Made by a program: the position numbers and the translations under genes | The notes under the pieces: generated by a model | Database searches by the model: none | What the model saw: only the letters and a program-made list of their open reading frames with translations | Told to the model about the DNA's origin: nothing | Shown here: one piece after another, positions 37,735-47,482 of the stretch | How positions within the stretch are numbered: position 1 is the first letter of the stretch | How the letters are laid out: every line of letters starts with the position of its first letter | Assembly: GCA_029240105.1 (NCBI GenBank) | Contig: JARBTR010000011.1 | Span: 62,001-126,000, forward strand | Direction: 5' to 3' | DNA from: Caryophanales bacterium | Lineage (GTDB): Bacteria; Bacillota; Bacilli; JARBTR01 | DNA: 64,000 nt

Positions 37735-38835
37735 TTATACATTGAATCTAAAATGCATAATATCGCCGTCTTTTACTTCATATTCCTTACCTTCTAATCG
37801 AACCTTACCTGCTTCTTTTGCAGCGTTCATCGATCCATACTCCATTAAATCGACATACGCAACAGTTTCTGCTCGTATAAATCCTCTTTCGAAATCTGAG
37901 TGAATTACTCCTGCACATGCTGGTGCCTTCATTCCCTTTTTAAATGTCCAAGCGCGTACCTCTTGCACACCCGCTGTAAAGTAAGTTGCCAAGCCTAAAA
38001 GATGATATGCAGAACGTATTAATTGGTCTAATCCAGACTCTTCTATGCCGATTTCTTCTAAAAACATTTGTTTTTCTTCGCCTTCAAGCTCTGCTATTTC
38101 ACTCTCAATTTTTGCACAGATAACTATTACATCAGCATTTTCTTTTTGTGCGAATTCTTTTACAAGTTTTACATATTTATTATCAGAATAATTTCCTACT
38201 TCTTCTTCTGAGACATTTGCCACATATAGAATTGGTTTTATTGTTAAAAGATGCATGTGACGAACATACTTCATTTGATCTTCTGTAAATTCTAACGCTC
38301 TAGCTGGCTTTTCTTCTTCAAAAGCATCTCGTAACATGATAAGAGCTTCATGTTCAGATACCGCATCTTTATCTTTCTGTTTAGCTAACTTTCCTACACG
38401 CTCAATCCTTTTTTCTACAGATTCTAAATCTGCCAATATTAACTCAAGGTTTATTGTTTCGATATCTGAAATCGGATCAACTTTTCCAGAAACATGGGTT
38501 ATATTTTCATCTTCAAAACAACGAACAACATGGCAAATTGCATCTACATTCCTTATATGAGCAAGAAATTTATTTCCTAAACCTTCACCTTTACTTGCAC
38601 CTTTTACAATTCCAGCAATATCTGTAAATTCAAATGCAGTTGGAACCGTTTTCTTAGGAACTACTAATTCTGTAAGTTTTTGTAGACGGTAATCCGGCAC
38701 CTCTACCACACCTACATTTGGGTCTATTGTGCAGAAAGGATAGTTTGCCATTTCTGCACCTGCTTGTGTAATTGCATTAAATAAAGTAGATTTTCCAACA
38801 TTTGGTAAACCGACTATTCCTGCTGTTAGTGCCAT
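37735..38835 (-). CDS. ychF: Redox-regulated ATPase YchF
   Basis: 366-aa Obg-family P-loop protein that prefers ATP. G1 GLPNVGKSTLFNAI (about 8-21), G3 DIAGIVKGASKGEG (about 72-85), a central coiled-coil insertion, and a C-terminal TGS-type domain (TAGVQEVRAWTFKKG; FIRAETVAYVDL). Associated with ribosomes and stress responses in other bacteria. The ribosome-binding site AGGAGAGATACTAT precedes the ATG. Upstream neighbour is the DUF951 gene. Confidence 0.96.
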   Translation of the reverse strand: MALTAGIVGLPNVGKSTLFNAITQAGAEMANYPFCTIDPNVGVVEVPDYRLQKLTELVVPKKTVPTAFEFTDIAGIVKGASKGEGLGNKFLAHIRNVDAICHVVRCFEDENITHVSGKVDPISDIETINLELILADLESVEKRIERVGKLAKQKDKDAVSEHEALIMLRDAFEEEKPARALEFTEDQMKYVRHMHLLTIKPILYVANVSEEEVGNYSDNKYVKLVKEFAQKENADVIVICAKIESEIAELEGEEKQMFLEEIGIEESGLDQLIRSAYHLLGLATYFTAGVQEVRAWTFKKGMKAPACAGVIHSDFERGFIRAETVAYVDLMEYGSMNAAKEAGKVRLEGKEYEVKDGDIMHFRFNV

Positions 38836-38923
38836 ATAGTATCTCTCCTAATTTATCTCATTTTTTTCAACTTGTTCAATTGTAATGATTTCACACGGTA
38901 ATAGCAATATTTCATTTGCAATT

Positions 38924-38951
38924 AAAAAATAGAGGTTCGCACTGAACCCCT
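38924..38951 (-). terminator. Terminator of the DUF951 gene
   Basis: GGGGTTC / GAACCTC hairpin followed by TATTTTTT on the minus strand. Confidence 0.7.
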
Positions 38952-39153
38952 AACTTTCTTCATTTTGTTTCACTAAAATTTTTTTTAATTTACGAACGAA
39001 TTCCTTCCTTGGTATTAACACGCTATGGCCGCAACCTTCACATTTTATGCGTATGTCCATTCCTAGACGAATAATTTTCCAACGGTTCTCACCACATGGG
39101 TGTGCTTTTTTCATTTCTACTATATCGTTCAATCCAAATATTTTTTCTTCCAA
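38950..39153 (-). CDS. DUF951 domain protein (YyzM-like)
   Basis: 67-aa protein. The family pattern is VEMKKAHPCGENRWKIIRLG, then DIRIKCEGCGHSVLIPR with a CxxC pair (and the earlier Cys at about 20), suggesting a small metal- or nucleic-acid-binding fold. It uses TTG at 39153, a few bases after the stop of the MscS-like gene and preceded by GGGGAAG, so it is coupled to that gene. In many Bacillales it sits directly before ychF, as here. Function unknown. Confidence 0.9.
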   Translation of the reverse strand: MEEKIFGLNDIVEMKKAHPCGENRWKIIRLGMDIRIKCEGCGHSVLIPRKEFVRKLKKILVKQNEES

Positions 39154-39155
39154 TA

Positions 39156-39731
39156 TTACTTCCCCATTTCTGGTTGGTGAACAGACATATTAGTTACCTG
39201 AACAATGCTTCCATTCGGAATGATATGTCTTTCATCATTTTCCCCTTTAATTTTTGTAGTGCGAAGTCCAATTTCCTCAACCGTTCCTTCAAATCCATTT
39301 ATCTTAACCTTATCACCAACTGCAAATTGATCCTCAAAAATAATAAAAAAACCTGTTATTACATCTTTTACTAAATTTTGTGCCCCGAAACCTATTGCCA
39401 GACCAAGTACCCCTGCTCCAGCTAATATTGGCGCTATATCTATCCCTACTATTGAAAGTACTGTAACAAATGTAATAAAACCAACAACATATGTAACAAC
39501 ATTTTCTAATAATTTTACGAGTGTTTGCTCTCTTCTTATGGTCATTGTTAAAGGACTTTTTGATTTGATATTAAAAAATTTACGAATTACACTTTTAAGC
39601 ATTTTTGACACTATTTTTGCAATAAGTAGCACAACAATAATTTTTAAAATTGCCTCCCCTAACGCAAACCAATTGTCCTCACTAAACAACTTGTTTTTAT
39701 ACCCTTCAATTTCACTTGCAAAATTTCCCAT
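39156..39731 (-). CDS. Short MscS-type mechanosensitive channel protein
   Basis: 191-aa protein with a helix, then three hydrophobic segments (about 28-46, 76-95, 99-125). The pore-lining helix and beta-domain signature is clear: APILAGAGVLGLAIGFGAQN, then FFIIFEDQFAVGDKV and TTKIKGENDERHIIPNGSI. The frame stops ten residues after the VTN that normally leads into the C-terminal alpha/beta domain, so about 80-90 residues of a usual small MscS are absent. Either a genuinely short variant or a truncation; the pore region is intact and DUF951 follows immediately. It would release solutes on osmotic downshock. Confidence 0.85.
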   Translation of the reverse strand: MGNFASEIEGYKNKLFSEDNWFALGEAILKIIVVLLIAKIVSKMLKSVIRKFFNIKSKSPLTMTIRREQTLVKLLENVVTYVVGFITFVTVLSIVGIDIAPILAGAGVLGLAIGFGAQNLVKDVITGFFIIFEDQFAVGDKVKINGFEGTVEEIGLRTTKIKGENDERHIIPNGSIVQVTNMSVHQPEMGK

Positions 39732-39756
39732 AAAAGACCCCTGTTCCTCTTTAGTT

Positions 39757-40464
39757 TTAAATATAAAAATATATCGCTGCTAACAGACAACTTACCAAAA
39801 CAGATGGCAATAGATTAGCTATTCTAATTTTAGTTAACTCTAGTAAATTAGTTCCTATTGCTATAATTAGTACTCCCCCTGTTGAGGTTATGATTGAAAT
39901 TATTTCTTTTTGTAATTCTTGTGGGAGGAATGTGTTTATTTGTGTTGCCATTAAGGCAATCAAGCCCTGATAGATCACAACTGGAATTGCTGATAACATT
40001 ACTCCAAATCCTAGTGTCGAAGCCAGTATAATGGACGTAATTCCATCTAATAATGATTTTGTAAACAATATTGTATGGTTATTTCTAAGCCCACTCTCTA
40101 AAGCGCCCAATATAGCCATAGCTCCAATAACAAACATAAGGGATGATGTTACAAATGCTTTTGATACATTTGACTCTTTCCTATTAATTTTATTTTCTAT
40201 CCAATTTCCTGCGCTATAAAATTTTTTATCAATATCTAAGTATTCTCCAATAACAGCTCCAAGCACTAAACTTACTAAACTTATAATTGCTAATGATGAA
40301 CTTTTTGATGATATTGCCATTTGAATACCCATCACAATAATAAACAAACCATTTACTTTTAATACTGTTTCTTTTACTTTAACAGGGATTGATTGAAAGA
40401 AAATACCTATTATTGTTCCAATAATTATGGATACACCATTTATTATAGTTCCTGTTAATATCAT
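39757..40464 (-). CDS. DUF554 membrane protein (YqgA/YdfK-like)
   Basis: 235-aa integral membrane protein with about six to seven hydrophobic segments. The start MILTGTIINGVSIIIGTIIG and the SLLDGITSIILASTLG stretch (about 137-152) are typical of DUF554, a family of unknown function proposed to transport small solutes. The ATG at 40464 follows GGGGGAATAGT; the longer frame to 40503 has no such site. It lies between parB and the MscS-like gene. Confidence 0.85.
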   Translation of the reverse strand: MILTGTIINGVSIIIGTIIGIFFQSIPVKVKETVLKVNGLFIIVMGIQMAISSKSSSLAIISLVSLVLGAVIGEYLDIDKKFYSAGNWIENKINRKESNVSKAFVTSSLMFVIGAMAILGALESGLRNNHTILFTKSLLDGITSIILASTLGFGVMLSAIPVVIYQGLIALMATQINTFLPQELQKEIISIITSTGGVLIIAIGTNLLELTKIRIANLLPSVLVSCLLAAIYFYI

Positions 40465-40575
40465 ACTATTCCCCCTGTATGCATTCATATGAAGATTATT
40501 CATACGATTTTTTTCTATTTTAACAAATAATTAGATTATGTTTCTTCTATTTTAAAAATATTTTTATTCTTTACT

Positions 40576-40610
40576 AAAAAAAGCTAGGATATAAAACCCT
40601 AGCTTTTTGT
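40576..40610. terminator. Terminator downstream of parB
   Basis: AAGCTAGG / CCTAGCTT stem with T-runs on both strands, next to the parS site. Confidence 0.8.
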
Positions 40611-40623
40611 TCCACGTGGAACA
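40608..40623. promoter_or_regulatory. parS: parS site 1
   Basis: TGTTCCACGTGGAACA is a perfect 16-bp palindrome fitting the Bacillus parS pattern TGTTNCACGTGNAACA. It lies 3 bp beyond the parB stop codon and is the loading site for ParB/Spo0J. Confidence 0.92.
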
Positions 40624-40626
40624 TTT

Positions 40627-41508
40627 TTATTTTTTAAGTAATCCAACAATTCTTTCTAGGTCTTCTAGGGACATAAAGTCAATTTCTATCTTACCTTTTT
40701 CTTTATTTAGATTTATAGAAACTTTTGTACCAAACACCTCTCTTAATCTTTCAGTTTCTTCTTGAACAAAATAGTCTAAGTGTTCATTTGTCAGAGTTTT
40801 TTCGATGTTTGTAGTTTTTTTTGCTTTTTCCTTTTTTAATAATTGTTCAAGCTGTCGGACACTAAGTCCTTGATCTACAACCAACTTAGCCACTCTTACC
40901 ATATCACTTCTGTCCTTTATACCTAAAAGAACTTTTGCATGTCCGTAAGACAGTTTATCAACTGCAACAAGCTCCTTTAGTTGCTCTGGCATTGTTAAGA
41001 GTCTAAGATGATTTGCAACATGTGACCTACTCTTACCCATTTTATCTGCTATAGCCTCTTGAGTATATCCCAATTTATCCATTATAGAATAATATGCCTC
41101 AGCTTCTTCAATAGGAGATAGATTTTCTCTCTGTAAATTTTCCAGAAGAGCTAATTCCATCATTTGATTATCATTAAAATTCCTAACAACTGCAGGAACT
41201 TCTTTTAAACCGGCTTCTTTTGCAGCGCGAAATCTTCTTTCCCCGGCTACAATTTCATAACCCTTAATCGAACTCTTCCTTACAATAATTGGCTGTAAAA
41301 TACCATTCTCTATTATTGAATTTTTTAATTCTTCTAACGCCTCAGGTGAGAAGGTTTTTCTCGGTTGGTACGGATTAGGTCTTAGAACATCAACAGATAT
41401 ATTTAAAATTGAATCCTCTTTGGATACTTCAACTTCTGCGGTATTTACTGCAAATAATGATTCTAATCCCCTTCCTAAACCCTTTCCCATTTTAGTAGGT
41501 TTAGCCAT
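40627..41508 (-). CDS. parB: Chromosome-partitioning protein ParB (Spo0J)
   Basis: 293-aa CTP-dependent DNA clamp that loads at parS and spreads near the origin. The N-terminal Soj-binding tip (GKGLGRGLESLF, about 8-19), the CTP-binding ParB/Srx fold with GERRFRAA (about 93-100) and ENLQRENLSPIEEA (about 118-131), and the helix-turn-helix YTQEAIADKMGKSRSHVANH (about 138-157) are all there. Overlaps parA by 8 nt. It helps segregate origins and controls Soj. Confidence 0.96.
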   Translation of the reverse strand: MAKPTKMGKGLGRGLESLFAVNTAEVEVSKEDSILNISVDVLRPNPYQPRKTFSPEALEELKNSIIENGILQPIIVRKSSIKGYEIVAGERRFRAAKEAGLKEVPAVVRNFNDNQMMELALLENLQRENLSPIEEAEAYYSIMDKLGYTQEAIADKMGKSRSHVANHLRLLTMPEQLKELVAVDKLSYGHAKVLLGIKDRSDMVRVAKLVVDQGLSVRQLEQLLKKEKAKKTTNIEKTLTNEHLDYFVQEETERLREVFGTKVSINLNKEKGKIEIDFMSLEDLERIVGLLKK

Positions 41509-42262
41509 TCTTAATCACTTCTTTCGCTAAATCTAAGTATCCTTCAGAACCTCTTGATTTAGGATCAAAAAGTATGATTGGTTCCCCGTGGCTTGGCGCT
41601 TCACTTAGACGAACATTACGAGGTATTATGGTTTGATAAATTTTTTCCTCAAAGTACTTTTTAACCTCATCAACAACTTGAATACTTAAATTCGTTCTTG
41701 CGTCAAACATAGTCATCAAAACGCCTTCAATTTTTAACTTTTTGTTAAAATGAGTCTGAACCAATCGAATTGTGTTTATTAATTGCGTTAACCCCTCTAA
41801 AGCATAGTACTCACATTGGACAGGAATTAAGACTGAGTCTGAGGCAGTTAGAGCATTAAGAGTCAACAACCCTAAAGAAGGAGGACAATCAATTATTATA
41901 TAATCAAAGATTGATTTAATAGAATCTAGTGTCTTTTTTAATCGGATTTCTCTTGAAACTGTTGGTACGAGTTCAATCTCAGCACCAGCTAATTGAATTG
42001 TCGATGGAATTATAAAAAGATTGTCTATTTTTGTTTGTTTTATCAGTTTTTCAACGTCTACTTCATCGATTATGGCATCATAAATGCAATAATCAACATC
42101 TGATCGCTCTACTCCTACCCCACTGGTCGCATTTCCTTGAGGATCAATATCTACCAAGAGGACTTTCTTACCTGTAAAAGCTATGCATGCCGCTAGATTT
42201 ACAGAAGTGGTAGTCTTTCCTACCCCGCCTTTTTGGTTTGCTACTGCTATTATCTTTCCCAT
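41501..42262 (-). CDS. parA: Chromosome-partitioning ATPase ParA (Soj)
   Basis: 253-aa deviant-Walker ATPase: ANQKGGVGKTTTSVNLA (about 8-24), DIDPQGNAT, DYIIIDCPPSLG (about 120-131). It acts with ParB in segregation and regulates DnaA in B. subtilis. The ATG at 42262 after GAGGGTATTAGT gives the usual length of 253; the frame to 42286 is longer than the family. Confidence 0.96.
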   Translation of the reverse strand: MGKIIAVANQKGGVGKTTTSVNLAACIAFTGKKVLLVDIDPQGNATSGVGVERSDVDYCIYDAIIDEVDVEKLIKQTKIDNLFIIPSTIQLAGAEIELVPTVSREIRLKKTLDSIKSIFDYIIIDCPPSLGLLTLNALTASDSVLIPVQCEYYALEGLTQLINTIRLVQTHFNKKLKIEGVLMTMFDARTNLSIQVVDEVKKYFEEKIYQTIIPRNVRLSEAPSHGEPIILFDPKSRGSEGYLDLAKEVIKNG

Positions 42263-42320
42263 ACTAATACCCTCTTTCTTAAGCATTAATATAGTATCAT
42301 GTTTTAATAGTAAAAGGCAT

Positions 42321-42350
42321 AAAAAAAATTGACGATTTTATCGTCAATTA
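42321..42350 (-). terminator. Terminator of noc
   Basis: AATTGACGAT / ATCGTCAATT stem followed by TTTTTT on the minus strand, between noc and parA. Confidence 0.9.
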
Positions 42351-42355
42351 TTGTA

Positions 42356-42371
42356 TGTTCCACGTGGAACA
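42356..42371. promoter_or_regulatory. parS: parS site 2
   Basis: A second identical copy of TGTTCCACGTGGAACA, directly abutting the noc stop codon. Confidence 0.92.
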
Positions 42372-43244
42372 TTATTTGTTTTTTGGTATTTTTATAGTTA
42401 CCTCATAAAAATCATCGTGTTCATTTTCTTCAGTTTCCACCTTGATTCCGTGATCTGAAATCATAGAAATTGATTGCCTAAGTGTATTTAAAGCGATCCT
42501 TACATCCCTATTTATAACCTTTTTGATTGGTTTTAAATTATCCTCTTTGTTACCTAAATTAAAATACTTCGATACTCTTTCTTCTGTTTGTTTAACATTA
42601 AGACCCTTAGTAATAATTTCCTCAACGATTTTCAATTGCTCCTCTTCAACTTTAAGAGGTATTAAAGACCGCGCATGTCTTTCAGAAATGTTTTTATTAA
42701 GAACTGCTTGTTGAACTTTCTCGGGAAGCTTCAAAAGTCGGAGTTTATTTGCAACAGTTGACTGTGCAATACCTAATTGTAGTGCTAAGCCCTCTTGAGT
42801 CAAGTTGTGTAAAATTAGGAGTTTTTCATAAGCTTTAGCTTCTTCTATTGGCGACAACTCTTCTCGCTGTAAATTTTCTATAAGCGCAACAGCTGCAGTT
42901 TCATTATCATCTAAATTACTTATAATTGCTGGAATTTTTTCCCATTCTAATTTACATGCTGCTCTCCATCTTCTTTCACCAGCAATAATCTCATATTTAC
43001 CGCTATCAATTTCTCTGACAACTATAGGCTGGATAATACCATGCACAGAGAGTGTCGCAGCTAACTCATTAATTTTATCCTCATTAAAAACAGTTCTTGG
43101 CTGAAAACGATTCGGTTGAACTGATTTTATAGGAATTTCTAGATAAGAATCAGATACTTCCTCTTGCGATGGATTTGTTAACTGTTGAAAATCAACAGTC
43201 TCTTTATCTGATAGATTAAATAACTTAGAAAAAGAATTTCTCAT
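42372..43244 (-). CDS. noc: Nucleoid occlusion protein Noc
   Basis: 290-aa ParB paralogue that binds its own 14-bp sites and the membrane and blocks division over the nucleoid. The N-terminal amphipathic membrane helix ([15 protein letters not shown]), GERRWRAA (about 98-105), [14 protein letters not shown] and the [23 protein letters not shown] are visible. Placed between rsmG and parA as in Bacillus. The ribosome-binding site is AAAAGGAGATAAA. Confidence 0.94.
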   Translation of the reverse strand: MRNSFSKLFNLSDKETVDFQQLTNPSQEEVSDSYLEIPIKSVQPNRFQPRTVFNEDKINELAATLSVHGIIQPIVVREIDSGKYEIIAGERRWRAACKLEWEKIPAIISNLDDNETAAVALIENLQREELSPIEEAKAYEKLLILHNLTQEGLALQLGIAQSTVANKLRLLKLPEKVQQAVLNKNISERHARSLIPLKVEEEQLKIVEEIITKGLNVKQTEERVSKYFNLGNKEDNLKPIKKVINRDVRIALNTLRQSISMISDHGIKVETEENEHDDFYEVTIKIPKNK

Positions 43245-43288
43245 TTTATCTCCTTTTAGAAACTAATAGATTTTCTTATAAATAAGGT

Positions 43289-44002
43289 CTATTCAAGCGG
43301 TTCCTTATTGGGTATGCCGGGTCTTCTTGGGTATTTATGTGGTGTTTGCTTCGTTTTTTCTATAATAACAATGTGTCTTTCACTTTGTTCTTCTGGAAGT
43401 TCAAACTCAATGTTTTCTTTTACTTTACCACCTAACGTAAAAAGAGCTCCTTTAGCAGCATTTAATTCTTCCTCGGTGTTTGCAGCTTTAAGCGCAATAA
43501 AGCTGCCTCCTTTTTTAACCAATGGTAAACATAATTCACTTAACACAGACATTCTAGCAACTGCTCTAGCCGTAACAATATCAAATTTTTCTCTATTTTT
43601 TTCTATTCTACCAAAAGTTTCAGCACGATCATGTACAAAATGAATTCCGGTAAGATTTAATTCTGTAGCTAAAAAATTTAAAAATTGAATTCTTTTATTT
43701 AATGAATCAACAATGGTAAGTTTTAAATTTGGAAAACAAATTTTTAAAGGGATACTTGGAAAACCAGCACCTGCACCAACATCACATAACATTTGATCAT
43801 TAAAATTAAAATAAAAGGAAGGTGTAATGGAATCGTAAAAATGTTTTAAATAAACTTCACTTTCTGCTGTTATAGCAGTTAAATTCATTTTCTCGTTCCA
43901 CTCAACTAAAATTCGATAATATTGGTCAAATTGTTTAATTTGATTTGAGTTGAGATTGATTCCCTTTTCTTTTAATGATAAAACAAAATTTTCTATATTC
44001 AT
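43289..44002 (-). CDS. rsmG: 16S rRNA (guanine-527-N7) methyltransferase RsmG
   Basis: 237-aa SAM-dependent methyltransferase acting on G527 of 16S rRNA; loss gives low-level streptomycin resistance in other species. The SAM motif [15 protein letters not shown] lies at about 73-87, and [11 protein letters not shown] at about 139-149. Overlaps mnmG by 4 nt. Part of the mnmE-mnmG-rsmG run. Confidence 0.96.
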   Translation of the reverse strand: MNIENFVLSLKEKGINLNSNQIKQFDQYYRILVEWNEKMNLTAITAESEVYLKHFYDSITPSFYFNFNDQMLCDVGAGAGFPSIPLKICFPNLKLTIVDSLNKRIQFLNFLATELNLTGIHFVHDRAETFGRIEKNREKFDIVTARAVARMSVLSELCLPLVKKGGSFIALKAANTEEELNAAKGALFTLGGKVKENIEFELPEEQSERHIVIIEKTKQTPHKYPRRPGIPNKEPLE

Positions 44003-45900
44003 ATCAATTCCTCTTGCAAATCAACCTTTGAAATTTTACCTTGCTCAATATAAACAAGTAAAATGGAAACATCCGCTGGATTTACGCCAGAAATTCTAGA
44101 AGCTTGTGCAACAGAGAGTGGACGAATGTTTTTTAATTTTTGTCTTGCCTCAGTGGCCAATCCGTTGATAGCATCATAATCTATATTTTCTGGTATCTTC
44201 TTGTTTTCCATCTTTTTTAGTTTTTCAACTTGCTGAAGGGACTTTTCAATATAACCTTCATATTTTATTTGAATTTCAACTTGTTCTTTTTCTTCCTCAG
44301 ATAGTGTAAATTCTGAAGGAATTAAGTGATGAATATGATCGTAAGTTACTTCCGTACGACGCAAGAAATCTGCAGCTCGAATACCGTCTTTTAACTCACT
44401 TCCTCCTAAACTTACAATTAATTCTTGTGTTGTTTTATTAGGTTTTATAATAATAGATTTTAATCTTTCTATTTCTTGATCAATATTCCTTTTCTTCTCG
44501 CAGAAAGATGAAAATCTCTGATTGCTAATTAAACCAATAGAATGTCCAATTTCTGTAAGTCTCAAATCTGCATTATCATGTCTTAAAAGTAATCGATACT
44601 CTGCTCTAGACGTTAAAAGACGATACGGTTCATTTGTACCTTTAGTAACAAGATCATCAATAAGGACACCAATATAAGACTCTTCTCTACCTAAGATAAT
44701 TTCTTCCCGCTCTAATGATCTTCTTCCTGCGTTTATCCCTGCAATCAACCCTTGTCCCGCAGCTTCTTCATAACCAGAAGTCCCATTAATTTGACCCGCA
44801 GTATACAAGTTCTTAATACTTTTAATCTCTAAAGTTGGCCAAAGTTGTGTAGGCACAATTGCATCGTACTCAATGGCATAACCAGAACGCATCATTTGGG
44901 CATTTTCAAGACCATTAATAGATTGTAAAACGCTTCTTTGAACATCCTCAGGTAAGCTAGATGATAAACCCTGTACATATACTTCATGTGTGTTTCTTCC
45001 TTCAGGTTCAAGAAAAATCTGATGTCGTGGTTTATCATTAAACCGGACAATTTTATCTTCAATTGAAGGACAATATCGTGGACCAGTCCCCTTAATCATT
45101 CCAGAATACATTGGAGAGCGATGGAGATTTCCTTCTATAATTTGATGTGTCTTCTCATTTGTATGAGTCAACCAACACGGCAGCTGATCAACAAACTTTG
45201 AGATTGATTCATAAGAAAAGGACCGCAATTTTTCATCACCAGGCTGAATTTCTGTTTTACTATAATTTATTGTTTCACCATGGATTCTAGGAGGGGTTCC
45301 TGTTTTAAAACGAACCAGTTCAACACCCATTTCAACTAAATTTTCTGAAAGTCGAATGGATGGTTGTGAGTTGTTTGGTCCACTAGAATACTTTAACTCA
45401 CCAAGGATAATCTCTCCTCTTAAGTAAGTACCCGTAGTAATAACAACTGCTTTTGAATAATAAACAGCTCCTGATTGTGTTACAACACCTTTGCAAGTAC
45501 CTTCTTCAACGATTAACTTTTCTACAAGCCCTTGCATAAGGGTTAAATTAGACTCACTTTCAAGCGTCTTTTTCATTTCACTCTGATACAAATGTCTATC
45601 TGCTTGAGCTCTAAGTGCTCTAACAGCTGGTCCTTTTCCAGTATTCAACATTCTCATTTGAATATATGTTTTATCAATATTTCGACCCATTTCGCCGCCT
45701 AAAGCATCTATTTCACGAACAACAATTCCTTTAGCCGGTCCACCAATAGAAGGATTACAAGGCATAAAAGCAACCATATCCAAATTAATGGTTAACACAA
45801 GGGTCTTTGCTCCTTGTCTTGCCGCAGCAAGTCCAGCTTCACAGCCAGCATGACCAGCACCAACGACTATAACATCATACATTCCAGCTTCAAAAGCCAT
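43999..45900 (-). CDS. mnmG: tRNA uridine-5-carboxymethylaminomethyl modification enzyme MnmG (GidA)
   Basis: 633-aa FAD protein that with MnmE modifies U34 of certain tRNAs. The FAD motif [17 protein letters not shown] is at about 11-27; [21 protein letters not shown] and the C-terminal [15 protein letters not shown] are family signatures. The first ATG at 45900 is well placed after GGAGGAGAATTAC. It lies directly downstream of its partner mnmE. Confidence 0.96.
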   Translation of the reverse strand: MAFEAGMYDVIVVGAGHAGCEAGLAAARQGAKTLVLTINLDMVAFMPCNPSIGGPAKGIVVREIDALGGEMGRNIDKTYIQMRMLNTGKGPAVRALRAQADRHLYQSEMKKTLESESNLTLMQGLVEKLIVEEGTCKGVVTQSGAVYYSKAVVITTGTYLRGEIILGELKYSSGPNNSQPSIRLSENLVEMGVELVRFKTGTPPRIHGETINYSKTEIQPGDEKLRSFSYESISKFVDQLPCWLTHTNEKTHQIIEGNLHRSPMYSGMIKGTGPRYCPSIEDKIVRFNDKPRHQIFLEPEGRNTHEVYVQGLSSSLPEDVQRSVLQSINGLENAQMMRSGYAIEYDAIVPTQLWPTLEIKSIKNLYTAGQINGTSGYEEAAGQGLIAGINAGRRSLEREEIILGREESYIGVLIDDLVTKGTNEPYRLLTSRAEYRLLLRHDNADLRLTEIGHSIGLISNQRFSSFCEKKRNIDQEIERLKSIIIKPNKTTQELIVSLGGSELKDGIRAADFLRRTEVTYDHIHHLIPSEFTLSEEEKEQVEIQIKYEGYIEKSLQQVEKLKKMENKKIPENIDYDAINGLATEARQKLKNIRPLSVAQASRISGVNPADVSILLVYIEQGKISKVDLQEELI

Positions 45901-45925
45901 GTAATTCTCCTCCCTACTACTAAAT

Positions 45926-47317
45926 TTATTTACCTAAACAAAATTGTGAAAACAATTGATTAATTAGATCTTCTTGAACACTTTCACCAATAATTTCTCC
46001 AAGAAAATCCCAAGCTTTTTTAAAATCAATTTGAACCAAATCGATTGGTACTCCTTCTTCAGAAGAGGATAACGCTTCTTCAATAGATTGAAGTGCCATA
46101 TTTAATAAAGCGATATGCCTAGCATTTGAAACATAGGTCATATCTGAATCGCCAATGTTGCCCTGAAAGAACATATGAGAAATTTCTTTTTCTAAAGATT
46201 CCACACCATTATTTTCAAAAACTGACGTTTTAATATATTTAAAATTAAATCGTTTATATAATACTTGCTCATCTACTTTTTGAATCAAATCAGACTTATT
46301 TAATACGATGATGACGTTTTTCTTTTTTAAACTTTCAACCAATTGGAATAATTCTTCATCTTCTCTACTAAAATCTTCAGCACTATTAAGTACCAATAAA
46401 ACTAAATCAGCATTTTCAAGTACTTTTTTGGATCTTTCAACACCTATTTTTTCAACAATATCTTCTGTTTCCCTGATTCCTGCTGTATCAATTAATTTTA
46501 AAGGTATACCTCTTACATTAACGTATTCCTCAATCACATCTCTTGTTGTACCGGGAATGTCAGTAACAATAGCTTTATTTTCATTTAATAAACTATTTAA
46601 TAGAGACGATTTCCCAACGTTTGGCCTTCCTATAATTGCAGTCGAAATACCATCTCTCAAAATTTTACCTTGCTCAGCAGTTTCAAGTATTTTAATAAGT
46701 TCGGTTTTTACTAATAATCCCTTTTCCTTAAACTGTTGAAGTGTCATTTCCTCCACATCATCATACTCAGGATAATCTATATTAACCTCTACCTGTGCTA
46801 AAGTTTCTAAAATTTGCTGTCTTAATCCTCTAATTAGAATTGATAGTCTTCCTTCAATTTGTGAAAGAGCTTGATTCATTGCCTTATCAGTTTTTGCACG
46901 GATTAAATCCATAACAGCTTCCGCTTGTGATAAATCAATACGTCCGTTAAGAAAAGCGCGTTTTGTAAACTCTCCTGGTTCAGCAAGTCTAACACCACTC
47001 AATAAAACATGTTTTAAAACTGTATTTGCAGAAACAATACCACCATGGCAATTAATTTCAACAATGTCTTCCCTTGTAAAAGTATTTGGGGCTCTAAGAA
47101 CAGTAACCATAACTTCTTCGATAACTTTTTCATTTTTTGGATTTATTAAATGCCCATAATGAATAGTATGAGATGTAACAGACGACAGTTTTTTGTTTCC
47201 AACACTCTTAAAGAGTTTTTCAACTATTTGTACTGATTTTTCTCCGCTTAAACGTACTATTGCAATAGCACCCTCACCCATTGGAGTAGAGATAGCAGCA
47301 ATTGTATCAAATTCCAT
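45926..47317 (-). CDS. mnmE: tRNA modification GTPase MnmE (TrmE)
   Basis: 463-aa partner of MnmG. An N-terminal formyl-THF-binding domain ([20 protein letters not shown]) is followed by a helical domain with an inserted G domain: [24 protein letters not shown] and NKSD. The C-terminal catalytic CLGK (CxGK) is intact. Start ATG 47317 follows GGAGTATTT; the frame to 47332 is not supported by a ribosome-binding site. Confidence 0.96.
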   Translation of the reverse strand: MEFDTIAAISTPMGEGAIAIVRLSGEKSVQIVEKLFKSVGNKKLSSVTSHTIHYGHLINPKNEKVIEEVMVTVLRAPNTFTREDIVEINCHGGIVSANTVLKHVLLSGVRLAEPGEFTKRAFLNGRIDLSQAEAVMDLIRAKTDKAMNQALSQIEGRLSILIRGLRQQILETLAQVEVNIDYPEYDDVEEMTLQQFKEKGLLVKTELIKILETAEQGKILRDGISTAIIGRPNVGKSSLLNSLLNENKAIVTDIPGTTRDVIEEYVNVRGIPLKLIDTAGIRETEDIVEKIGVERSKKVLENADLVLLVLNSAEDFSREDEELFQLVESLKKKNVIIVLNKSDLIQKVDEQVLYKRFNFKYIKTSVFENNGVESLEKEISHMFFQGNIGDSDMTYVSNARHIALLNMALQSIEEALSSSEEGVPIDLVQIDFKKAWDFLGEIIGESVQEDLINQLFSQFCLGK

Positions 47318-47376
47318 AAATACTCCATTCAAAAAACTATTACATTAGTTTTATAAAAATAATTTTCCGAAAAATT

Positions 47377-47390
47377 ATTTCCCGGGTAAT
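47377..47390. promoter_or_regulatory. Candidate Noc-binding site
   Basis: ATTTCCCGGGTAAT differs by one base from the B. subtilis Noc consensus ATTTCCCGGGAAAT. It lies in the mnmE-jag gap. Confidence 0.5.
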
Positions 47391-47446
47391 AATTATTTTA
47401 ACTGATTCATTTTAGAATAACAACAAACTGAAGTAAAAATTAAAAA

Positions 47447-47474
47447 GAAAAAGAATCCCCAAAAAGGAGATTCA
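47447..47474 (-). terminator. Terminator of spoIIIJ-jag
   Basis: GAATCTCC / GGGGATTC stem with 5-nt loop followed by TTTTTC on the minus strand. Confidence 0.85.
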
Positions 47475-47482
47475 AATCAATT

